DNA of 64,000 bases from assembly GCA_013396525.1 (NCBI GenBank), contig VWYX01000212.1, forward strand, positions 620,001 through 684,000. The letters run 5' to 3'. The notes below the pieces were generated by a model. The model was not told where the DNA came from. It did not search any database and saw only the letters and a list, made by a program, of their open reading frames with translations. A program made the position numbers and the translations under genes. Shown here in pieces: positions 12,401 through 24,400 of the stretch; within the stretch, counting starts at the first letter, position 1; the number at the start of each line of letters is the position of its first letter. This DNA is from Chaetorhynchus papuensis (lineage: Eukaryota; Chordata; Aves; Passeriformes; Rhipiduridae).

Positions 12401-15400
12401 TGGGAAGTAGATTGTTCTAGCTCCAGCAGGAACACCATAAACTTCTTTATCAGTTTGTAATATCACCCACTATGTTCTCAAAGATGGTCTGCTTGATGCA
12501 GTCCTGGAACTGATGCCCAAAGAGTGCACTCGGCCCACATGGACTACCTTATCATCATCCTCACACGTCATGACATTGGAGAAAGGGATCTCCGCTTTGA
12601 ACATCTTGCGACAGTGCATGAGTTGAACAAGCAGATAGCAGACTGTCTTGAACTTCATTCTTTTGGCAGGCTTAATGTCTGAGAGAATCAGTCCAGGAAA
12701 TATCTGTTGGTCAGAAAAACAATATAATCATGTCATTGCATTCCCATGTAGACATAAACACTTGCAGGCATTTGCACCCCCTCATGGTCAGAAAAAAACA
12801 ATATTCTAGTCAAGAAGCAATGCTTTTTGATAAACATCCTACATTTGCAAATTTACTTCATCTTTCTTCAACATGAGATGTAAAGAATCTACTGAACAGA
12901 CTTTATGTAAACTCATACTTAACATTTTGGGAACTGTTCTCTACTTAGAAATGTGAACTATAAAAAAGTGCATTAATGACAAACTCACAAAGTGGCAATA
13001 TTTATATTTCTTTAGCATTAAAATAAATTTTGGGAAAATACAGGAAAAATAAGGAGGAAATTAGCTTTTTTTTAATTGATGTTAAAAAATAGAATTTCAG
13101 TATTTTCTTCTTTCCTTATTTTGTTACTTCAACCATAGGTAAGTTCATTAAAATCCAAAGTGAATAATTTTTGCTTTAAAGATAGACATATATGTGCCTT
13201 AAAGGGAGGCTGTGAGGCATTGAGGTTATATCTCACATCTTATTTCTTCAAAGCAAGAGGTGTTATACCACAGAGAAATACTCTCAAAGGGTCAGGTATA
13301 ATCTACTCCTTTTAACATGGAGCTCCTGATCAGAAAGGACAAATATTTTCTTGGTTAACTCTTAAGCATGTATTTAACTCCTGCTGCCGTCAGTAAAGCC
13401 CCAGCACATGCTCAGATGCTTTCTCAGATCAGGGTATTATAATCTCAATATTTATACCAAACTTATTCATGCTTCTGGCATATGGAATGTGTAAAGCAGT
13501 GTTAATGAGAAACATGGCAGGACTCCATGCCTCCTCAGTATGGGAATTCAAGCTTGTAAAATTAATTTCTTCTGGAACAACAAAATAAAGAAGAAGAGAC
13601 GATATGGTCCTTAGTTTTCCTAGGCACAAAAGACAGAGCAAATCACTCTCCAGAAACTTTATTCAAATGCTCTTAAAGTCTACAAATGACAATGAGATTT
13701 TGCTGTGCATTATTCACAATACTATGATTTACTAGAGCCATTTACATCATTACTTCAATGATCAAAGAATGAAGAAAAAACTGAAAGCATTTGTTTAATG
13801 CATGCTTTCTTGGACACTTAGATTTAGATGGACAGGGAAAATGATACTGATTAGATTCTGAATGGCATCTTAGATATTGGTTTGTGGTTTAACACATACA
13901 GCCATGAACTTGTATTTTCTGGAGAATCAAGGTATATTATTGAACTTTCAATACCTTGTTTAGTCAGTTACACTCTGGCTATGAAACACAATAATGACCA
14001 AAATGTTACACTTATTTTTTTTCTTAGCAGACAGCCATGTTCTCAACATGTGACAGGCCTTAAATGTGCAAGACTGGAAGACTGATAGAAGCCACCTAGC
14101 ACAACTGCATTGCACAGTCGGCAGCCGAAATCTAAAAGGATATTAACGTATCTAGTGTGTAGTCACTTGTGTAAGTTGTATTTTAACTATAGCCTTTGTG
14201 AAGAAATTCCCAATATGAACCCTTTCTTTCAAGGCCTTTCTGGCAGAAGACTTACCACTGAATGGCATAGAAGATACTGTACAAGGATATTCACATACTA
14301 ATCATCCTTTAGGTATTCCTAAGAACACCAAGTAGGTAATTGTTAGGCTTGAGTATGGGTGATATGATCAGCCTTTGAGCTACAAATCCCAACAGCTAAA
14401 ACATACTTTTTGGAGAAGTATTCCACTTACAAATCTTCCTAATGCAGCCATAACTCCTCTAGAAATTCTACATATTTTACGAAGTCTCTCTATCAGCCTT
14501 TTGATACAACAAAAATGAGCAACTTTCTTGAAATTCCCTCCAGTTTTGCATTTCACTTCATTTTCAGAAATTTACAGGTGGACCATATCTCAAGAGATCA
14601 TTAGCTCCTTCTCTGCTCAAACCTTTCACAGTGGACATTGCCTTAATTAGGTCAACAATTTTGGTCTTAGGTGACTCTCAGGTAAGCTTGGAAAGATGAT
14701 TTTAAAAAAATTCAGAGACCCACAAAAGCTTCCTGGCAGCCTTCATTATGGAAATGCCACAGTGTAGATGCAAGAGTGGCAAAGAATAGGTAGAACATCT
14801 TACCAGTGAAAGAACCAAGAAGGCATGACTGTGAAAGGTGAACATATGGGCATGACTATATCCTCCTACAAGGATTTGAAGTCCTATCAAAAGAGAAGAA
14901 TTCAGACTTTCCTCCATGCAAACTTCTTATAGCAGACGTGTTTCTGAGAACAACCTGCAACTTGAAAACTTGGAATGGACTCCACTTCAGACAGTGTGGA
15001 CACCAATATGACTTTTTTCCAATCACATGTTTTCATTCAGTTTCCTGACTTTATCTTCAAATCAGTATGCAGAATATTTTTAGCTCTTACCATCAAATGG
15101 GTTCTTTTAGTTTAGAAATCTTGTGGGCAGATAATATATATTATCAACAGTATATACCCTTTATGTGCTGGAAATACAGAAAAATTTTCCAGCTCTTTTG
15201 GAGTTAAATAGAAATCTCAGCTCAGGTCACTGTAAAAAATGGTATAGTGTGAGATTCTCAGCTGAAGAAAAACAATGACAAACTGGAGTGAGTTGAGCAA
15301 AGGCTCAGCAAAACAATTAGGGTTCTCAAGTGTATGGCATACAAGAAGAACCTGAGGGAATTTAGTTCATTTAGCTGGAAGAAGAGAAGGCTAAGGAAGG

Positions 15401-18400
15401 ATCTACTTGCTGTCTTTAACCACTTAAGTAGTAACTGCAGAGAAGACAGAGCCAGACTAATCCTGAGTATCACTTAGAAGAATGCACAAGAGGCAAAGAA
15501 TACAGGCTGCAACAAGCAAAATTCGTATTTGATACAAAGAAGTTTAGCTGTGAGGATGATCATGCATGGGAACTGGCTGCCTCAAGAGGCTTCCAGTCAG
15601 GGAAAAACTCAGCTCTTACTCAAAGTTGGATCTAACTGCAAAGCCAGCCCTGCTGTGAGCAAGGAGGTCGACCACTTGACCTCCAAAAGTCCCATTCAAA
15701 TTCAGCTAGTGTGCAACGTTACAAATATTTGTGATCACTACTTACCTACTTTGTAGATACTGTTCTTCATGGTTGGCCAAGAACGTAATCACTCAAAGGA
15801 TGCTGAATACACACAAGTTGGACACACTGACAGTTCTCAGCAGTTCCATATGATTTTATTTATAAATTTGGTTGATTGGTTGGGGATGTTTTTTGATTAG
15901 TTTGTTTTGGGTTTTTTTAATCTAGTGGTTTCAGGACATATAGCTTCTGCACTGGGACTGAGGATTTTTCATTCTACTACTATATATACACAGCATCAAA
16001 AATACAAAGAAATTATCTCTCACTTTCATCTCACAAATCATGTCCCTTTTTTATTCTTGCTTTTACAGCAGAACAACATTTTTGACACAGTGAACTTCTC
16101 AGTGAAATATTTAAGTAATCTCACCTTCTGTTCTAAGGCTCTGAAAAAGTCAGGAAAAGCACCACAGTCTGTTAAAACAGACTTAAACCCCCCCCCTCCA
16201 AATGAAAAACCCAAACCCAGAGTGTCTTTCACTCTACTTTTCCCCGATCTTGCTCCAGGCCAGCATTACAGGAAAGCTGGACTGCAGCATTCCCATTCCA
16301 GTTCATTTTGTCAATGCATTTTACTTTCTCATGTCTTTTTGACCCTTGGCATCATCTCTAATTCTGTTCACTGCTCATTTAGTTCATTATTTTAGGAAGG
16401 GTTGGTTGTTTGCTGCAACACAGCTGACAAATAAGGTTACGAGCTAGGATTTTCTAACAGAGCACTCTGAAAGCAGCCAGGACTGTATACAGCTTTGTGA
16501 ATGCAGAAAACAAACAAGCACTAATTCAAATCCTGGGAAAAAAACGCCAGTGTTTGAATGTCATGTAATATTCTGGTAAGTATTTAACTGGCGCTCATCT
16601 GAGATTCTCAGAAATGTTAGCAGACTGTTATTTCCCTGACTAAACTCAACCTCAGTGCATAAAGTGGCAAGGAAAAGAAGATACTAATGTCATTCAAAAC
16701 ACATTTACAGAAACCATAAATGCTGTAGCACTGTGTCTATCTGTGTTTCCTATCTTCAGGCAGGCAGGACCTTGTCTCCTGGTAGTAGTATTTGTTCCAT
16801 GACTATCTTCAGGACATTTTGTCTTAAGATAGATGAGTAAATTTTTTTCATTTCTTTTTCTTTTTCCTATAGTTAAAATCATCAGAAATTTGTTTTTCCA
16901 TCCTTTTCTACTTCCCTTATGATATATTTTACTTATCACACCTCAGCTATCCAATAGGAAAGTATATTAGGGATTTTACCAGAAAATAATACAGCTTCTG
17001 TAAGATAAACTTTTAAGATACAGAATAGTGTGTCCACTTTCTTGACACAGATGTAGAAGAAGTTTTTAGCAGTTGTAAAGACTAAACCAATGTCTAGGAG
17101 ATCAATAACAGAGAAAAATCTTATACCAGTGCCCTATGTCTGTCCTTGTACGGATTACATGTTTATGGAGGAAGAAAAAGAGAGAACAGTATTAGAGCAC
17201 ATAATTAATTCTACCACCGCCAGCCCAAACTGCAGGCTTTCACTCTGATGATGATGTACTAGCAGCTTCATAGCTACTATAGGAGCAATCCTGAGGATGT
17301 AGAGCAATACACTCTGCAACACAGACATCATTCTTCTGTTTGTGTTTGCTGGGTGGTAACACAAACAATTTATTTCCAGTGTTTGGGTTTATATATTCCA
17401 ACAACTTGGGCAATGCAAAGTCTCAGGCACAGAACAGCCCCTGTCCATCTGGAAAAGCTAGAGCTTCCATTAAAAGGCTGTGTCCCTATCTGTTAAATTG
17501 GGTCTGCTAAGGTATATCTAGAGTGTTAAAATCTGAAACACCCAAATTATGCATTCAGATCTCTAGTTAAATTCCTTGGAAGAAGCTGTCAGCCATTGAG
17601 AGCAAAGATCACCCCGCGACTCTCAAAGTCATGGTAGCAGTGGCAGCTGCAGGTAGTTGTCAGTGTGAAAGAAGAAATCATCAGTGTGTGACCAGATACA
17701 GACTCAGATGCCTAACTTGCTGCATTTCAAATTAGAACAATTTTGTCAAACACATTTTTGCTTGCTATGTGCTAGTAAAGAAAAGAGCTTTTATGAGCAG
17801 CGGGTAAAGTTTTTATCTCCCCTGCATGAACTGTGAAGCTCTCTTTTTCTGTCGCTGCTTAGAGTTTAAGAGCTGTAGCACTCCATAACTGCTGGTAAGC
17901 ATGCAGTCACTTAACTAAAAATATCATCAGAATTTATTTGTCCAGAAAATTCATAACTTACAAGAACTATGAAAACTTCCTTGAAACAAAGTAAACTGAA
18001 TATTTTTAGAAGAGTCAGATGCCAAAAAATCTTAGGGATCTGTTGGCATTTGGATGGATTTACTGGGTCATAAGTGCTCTGTGGAAAACACAAATTTTGT
18101 ATGATTGGAAAAAGAAGACAATATGAGCACAGTGTGGTATGTTCCCCCAGACCTAACCAGAATGATTAAATCACATTAACTTTGCAGAGAAAGAAATTTC
18201 CCACAAATACAGATGGAACTTCATTCTGAATGGAAATAATAAATTAAAAATTATTAAGTGCAGCAATTTTAGACCTATTGTATCACTCAATTACTTCCTT
18301 CCTCCTGTAGCCTTCTTTTTCTTCTTTTAATCAGGTCAGACAAAATCCAACAAATTTCTATAAAAAGTCCCAGTAATACATGGATTATAGATATCAAATT

Positions 18401-21400
18401 TTTTCACTAATAAAAGCTCATTTAGAGTATTATTAAGACATGATAGAAAGCACCCCAAAAGCAGTTCTACTTGTGAAACATTCCAGTTGCTAACAGTGAA
18501 TTACCAATAAAGTCAAAAGACAAGCACATGTAGTTACTATGTGTGTCATCTATACAAAGCAAAAAAGTCATCATGAATCTATGTTGTTTTCTCTGTGCTT
18601 TATTGTATAATGTTCATTCCATGCTGGGGGAAAATTGAATCAGCCACAGGAAAGACATAAGCAGACAAAACCTGTTGGCTGGTGATGGAAAGATATAGAA
18701 CTTGTAATTTATTATAATATAGAAGGCAAATAATCTGCTTCATGCAACAAAGTTATGTTGATTGTCAGTAAAGGAGGATGTACTCCAAGACAAAAATACT
18801 GCCTTTTCAAGAGCAGTGATGAGAAATTTGTTTGTTTTCCTTTTACTCCATGGTGATAGGACTGCAGTGCAGGACATTCCAAATCTCATCAGTTTATGCT
18901 AGATGAAATAACAAAATATTAAAGTGATGCGACAGCCTTTGCCACTTTTCTTCCAGCTGTGGCATGCAAATTAGAACAAGTACAGAAAGGGTGATTGGGC
19001 ATTGGAATGGGCTGCCCAGAGGTGGTGGTCACCATCCCTAGGGGTGTTTAAGAAAAGACTGGATGTGGTGCTCAGTGCCATGGTCTAGTTGACATGATGG
19101 TTCTTGGTCATAGGTTGGACTTGATGATCTCAAAGGTCTTTTCCAGGCTAGTGGATTCTGTGTGAATCTCAAGTTGCTGAATTTCTCCCTATTTGATAAT
19201 GAGTCAGAGAGATTGTGATCAACCTTTTGAGTTATAAATCCATCTGCAGTTGACAATAAATTATGCCACAGGTGGGTACTGTAGATAATTACTCTAGATA
19301 ATTCTGACATTTCAAGAGTTTTTACATTTTAAATAGCATTTTCCAAAGGATGCTCCTAACCTGCATTTGCTTACCAAGAGTTGTCAATCTTTTAGCTGAT
19401 TTTTCCTGAATTCAAAAGACTGACAACAGTGATTTCTTCTTCCTCAAACATTGCTTTAATTTCTCTTTTCAAATAGACTACTGATATTTGTTTTGCTATG
19501 ATTATTTTTTTGGCAAAAATAAAATAGTAGATTTAGACATCTGTGTTGAAATGTTTAGGGCATGATTCAACACCGCAAACCAGACAGGACAGAGAGCACC
19601 ATACCTCTAACCAGCATCTACTTCCCTCTGGCTGGATAACTAAATAAGGATTCAGAAAAAAAAGTGGTGTTCACCTGGGTTTTCACAACGGTCATAGTAC
19701 TACTCAGAGACTTCAGATAAGAAAGCAGGGCTATCCAAGCTACAGAAAGAATTTTCTGAGACTGCTTTGAATGGCTTTGCATGTACATGGTAAGGTAGGA
19801 AAGAGAAATGTCAATCTCTTCAGAGAAACAGCTAGCTTCCAAAGGGGAAAAAATATGGTACTCACTTTTGTGGATTTTTCATGACTGTCCATCACTGCGT
19901 GCTATTCAGATAGTAGATGAAGAGAGCATGTGATTTACACTGCCACATATAAAAGATAAGGAATGTATTTGAATACCTCATTGGTGAATAACTCACTAGC
20001 ACATTAGAAGAAATTTTGCAGATGGTGATTTGCAACTTATTGGAAGGTAATTACTGATTCTGTTTGAGGTAGACCGTAAAATCCAAGAGACATTTATGAA
20101 TATAGAGGAATAATTTGTAAGTTGTATCAATAGTGCTTCCGTATGATTTTTGCAATTTTTATGACCTCTGTTCCTGGACAAAGCTCTATTGCTGTTAATG
20201 GTACACAGCATTATTTGTCTTTGCCTTGGCTCTGGAGCCGGCAAAGTTACACCATGAAGCAGGTTCCCGTAACCTGGCATGGGTAACAGCAATGGCAGGC
20301 CCACTTCTGTAACAAATTCTGAGAAATCTTTCCCTTCATGAAAACTTGATCACTTCTGATCACTGCTTGGCTATCTGTAGAAGTACCTTTAGGAATTTTA
20401 CTTAATTGGCTGAGCTGGTCTCTCTTCTCAGCTGGTGAAATAATGAGTCTTTCCAAAACTAGAGAGGTGCCACCATAGAGTGAATTGCTGCAACAAATAT
20501 AAAGAAGTGAGGCCAAGTAAAAAAACACTCAGATATTGCCGAGGTTGGGCCCAAGCCATAGAGGTGTTTTACTGCAGGAGAATCACACTTCCTAGAACAA
20601 TCAAAGAAATGAAGCAGACAGCCCAGCTAAGCCCCCTATCTCTGCGGTGCTTCTGGGAGTCAGCTATGACAGTAGGAAAACTGAGGCAAAGATACTTTGA
20701 CTAATGTCAGTGCTGATAATGAAAGAACAAAGGATTCTGATGAAAGTCAGATACACTCTATTAAAAAATTAAATTGAAACAAATAAATTTTAGGAAAACA
20801 TTTTGAAAGTTGTAACAGGATTAGTCAGGTGGGTTACCAAGAAATCATTAGTAGAAAAAGTTATTCAGCCGGTCTTAGCAGAGTTATTAAGTTCTTGTAA
20901 GGGGCTCTGAGATTAAGAGATATGGCCTAGATTCTTTTTTCTTGAAATAAAATCCATATAAAGTAATATTTAACATATGTCACAAAGTTAGAATTTTTTG
21001 AAACTAAGAGAATGATCATGTGTCTAAAGCATGGAGTATGAACCTTGTGAATATTTGATATATTAAATATTATATATTAAGTAGAAATATATCTGTTTTT
21101 CTATCTGGCTCAAATCTCTTTTAAAAGCCCAAGGCATTCATGTCTGTGGTCTTGTGTCTACTTACATAAATCTAAATTTTCAAATTTTCTCTTAGAGCAG
21201 TATTTTGGTCACATGACTGTAAGTATTAATATCAGTATAAAATATCATGAAGACATAATGAAACTTAAGAGAAATGTGATGGTTTTTAAGGAACTAGTAA
21301 CTTTATCAGGGTAAGTATCAGGGAACATGTATTAAAAAAAGCATATTTCCATAAGTTTTTAACTATGATGGTCAGCAAAAAAGATTCTTTTAATTAAAAA

Positions 21401-24400
21401 AATTCTGCCTTTGGAAATCAGATTAATTATTTAAGTGTGTTTAGGACCTGAATGTAATCCAGTCAATTATGCATAAATATTACTTAATAATAATAATAAT
21501 GGAATCATAGAATGGTTTGGGTTGGAAGGGACCTGAAAGATCATCTAGTTCCAAACCCCTGCCATAGGCAGGGACACCTTCCACTAGACCAGGTTGTCTA
21601 AAGCACCATCCAACCTGGCCTTGAACATTCTCTGGGTTGGGGCATCCACAGATTCTCTGGGCAACCTGTTCCAGTGTCTCTCCACCCTCACAGTAAAGAA
21701 TTTCTTTCTAACAATTAACCTAAACCAGCTCTCTTTCAGTTTGAAGCCATTACTCCTTGTCGTATCACTACAGCTCCTGCTGAAGAGTCTCCCTCTGGCT
21801 TCCCTGTAGGCTCCATTCAGATACTGGAAATTGCTGTGAGGTCTCCACACAACCTTCTCCAGGCTGAACAGCTCCAATTTTCTCAGCCTGTCTTTGTAGG
21901 GGGGGTGCTCCAGTCCTTGTCAACTTTATGGTCCTCCTTTGGACTTGCTCCTACAGTTCCTTGTACTTATAGTGGGGGTACCATAATTGTACAAAGGTGG
22001 GGTCTTACAGAGCAGAGTAGAGAGGCAGAACCATCTCCTTCTCCTACCAGCCACCCTCCTTTTTAGGCAGCCCAGGACATGGCTGGCTTTCTGGGCTGTG
22101 AGTGCACACTGCCAGCTCATGTTGAGTTTTCATCAACCATCACTCTCCAGTTCTTTTCCATAGGGCTATTCTCAATCAGTTCTCTACCCAACCTGTAGGT
22201 GTGCCTAAGATTGCCCTGACGCAGCTGTCGCTGGCTTTATTGAGCTTTATGAGGTTCACATAGTCCCACCTCTCAAACCTGTCCAGGTCCCTATGGAGGG
22301 CATCCCTTCCTTCCAGTGGGTTGACTCCACTATACAGCTTGGTGTCATCAGCAAACTTGCTGGGGGTGCACTGTCCATGCCATTGACAAGGATGCTGAAT
22401 AGTATTGGCCTCACCACCGACCCCCGTTGGACACCACTTTTCACTGATCTCCAGGTGGAAAATAAGCTGTTGACTGCATGGACTAATAGATAATAATAGA
22501 CTAATAAATTCTCTACCAAAGTGAAAGCTGTAACAAACCAAAAAGAAATTTATTCCTTCAGTGGCCGCTTAGCGGTGCTCTCACATTAAACCAGCAAGCA
22601 GATCAGATCACATAATCATGGTTGCTAGCTGATTCAATAGAAGATTTAAAAAATGGGAATAATTTATAATTTGTTCATATTTAAAATGTAACTGGTACAT
22701 GAATGAGTCATCTTACACTGTTATTACCATTCTTGGTGACTTATGTCACCATCTAGAGTGACTGATGAAAAACTTTTCTGTCAGACCAAATACGGAAGAA
22801 TGTGGGGCATGTGTCTTCTAAACAAATAATTTTTAACGAAACCCCAAGTGGTCTTATTTTTGCTTTAAATTCAACATATTGGTCATCTGTTGGTCATAAC
22901 ATTGATTTTCATTCCACTTGGTATCACATCTGCTAGAGTCAGTTCATGTTAATGTCAGAGATAATGTATGAAGAATAAAAATTACATTTCAGCTGCTGAG
23001 GTTCAAGAGGAAGGAATACAGTATTAAACCAGAAGATACCTGAATTCACCAGGTGAAACTCTGTCTTGTCTGTGCTTCATGGGTAGCCTTCTATGTCTCT
23101 GAAGAGGCAATGAATGAATCGGGGTAGGAGGGAACAGCAGGTGTTTATTTAGAGGTAAATACGCTATTACGCAGCTCGTGGTCCAGTGATCAGTATGCAA
23201 GTATACAAAGACTATGGATGGCTATGATGGAATGTGACAAACAGCAAAGTGGAACGCCAATTGACCTGCTAGGCCAGTGGAGAAGCTGAAGTATTTCTTT
23301 CTGCCAGTTTGTCTGACACACCATTGATGCATGCTGGAGAGCGACTGGTAGTCAAACTGTAGAGCAGCATCTGCCATTTCCACAGACTCATTGGTGACAC
23401 TCATGGGTAAGATGGCATTTGGTTTATGTAGCTAATGACAAACTGAGCAGTCCTTTCTCAGCAATCACCAGTAGCTTCTCAGCAATCTTGCAAAGACAAA
23501 GAAATGTGTGCTCGCACGGCAGTGCACTCTCTTGCACATTAAACATGCATTGACCTGGCTTATTTCCATATGTGACTGTCAAGCTTCTGTTCCTCAATCA
23601 CTGGTTTTCGTAGCAGAATTGACACAATACATTTTCTCTATGTAAAAGTCACATTAATTCCCTTTTGTCTCTTCTTGTCTTTTTGCACCAACCAATAGGA
23701 CAATTTCCTGAAATTCCTCTATTTATTTCCTCAATATGAAATGAAACCTGATACATAATATTATAGAAATGAAATTATACATAATGCTGTAGGAGTGAAA
23801 ACAGCAGAAAACCAAGACAAACAATCTAGCAGCAGTAAGCAACATACCTACCTTAATTAAACACTTCCTTGCATTTTCTTCCTTATTGGGATTGATTAAT
23901 TTAGGAAATTCTGATTTCCTAAAAAATCCTACTCCTGATTTCAAGAAAGCCACCAAAAAAACCTCTCATTGACTGCCAAACCAGAATTTAACCCACTGTT
24001 TTTCCACCTGTTTTCTTTCATACTATTTAAAACTAAATTTAGTCATATAAACCAGAAGAACCAAATGTGAGATTGCATGATTTTCACACTAGATGATAAA
24101 ACTCCATCTCTCTAATAAGAAGATGCTTTAGAGGAAGTACATAAAATCACTGTCATGGTTTGACACTGGCCAAATGCCAAACACCCATGAAAGCTGTTTG
24201 CTCATCCTTTTCTTGCTCTCAGCTGGGCAGAGGAGAGGGAAAAAAAATTAATGAAAGGCTCATGAGTTGAGATAAGGACTGGGAGAAAACACTCCAAGGG
24301 CAAAACAGTTTCAAATAAAAAGGTATAAAGTAAATTTATTATTAACAGAGTCAGAGGAGGATAATGAGAAGTAAAATAAGCCGTTAAAACACCTTTTTTA

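Noticed and set aside
15907..16395. 162-codon open frame on the plus strand
   Set aside because: This is the longest open frame in the window, but it has low-complexity, intron-like composition (T-rich, a C-run coding Pro), no domain and no splice context. It lies antisense within an ADCY1 intron, so chance is the simplest explanation.
23090..23420. Possible old LTR or SINE
   Set aside because: Composition differs from its surroundings, but I could not match it to any family or find termini, so no feature is claimed.
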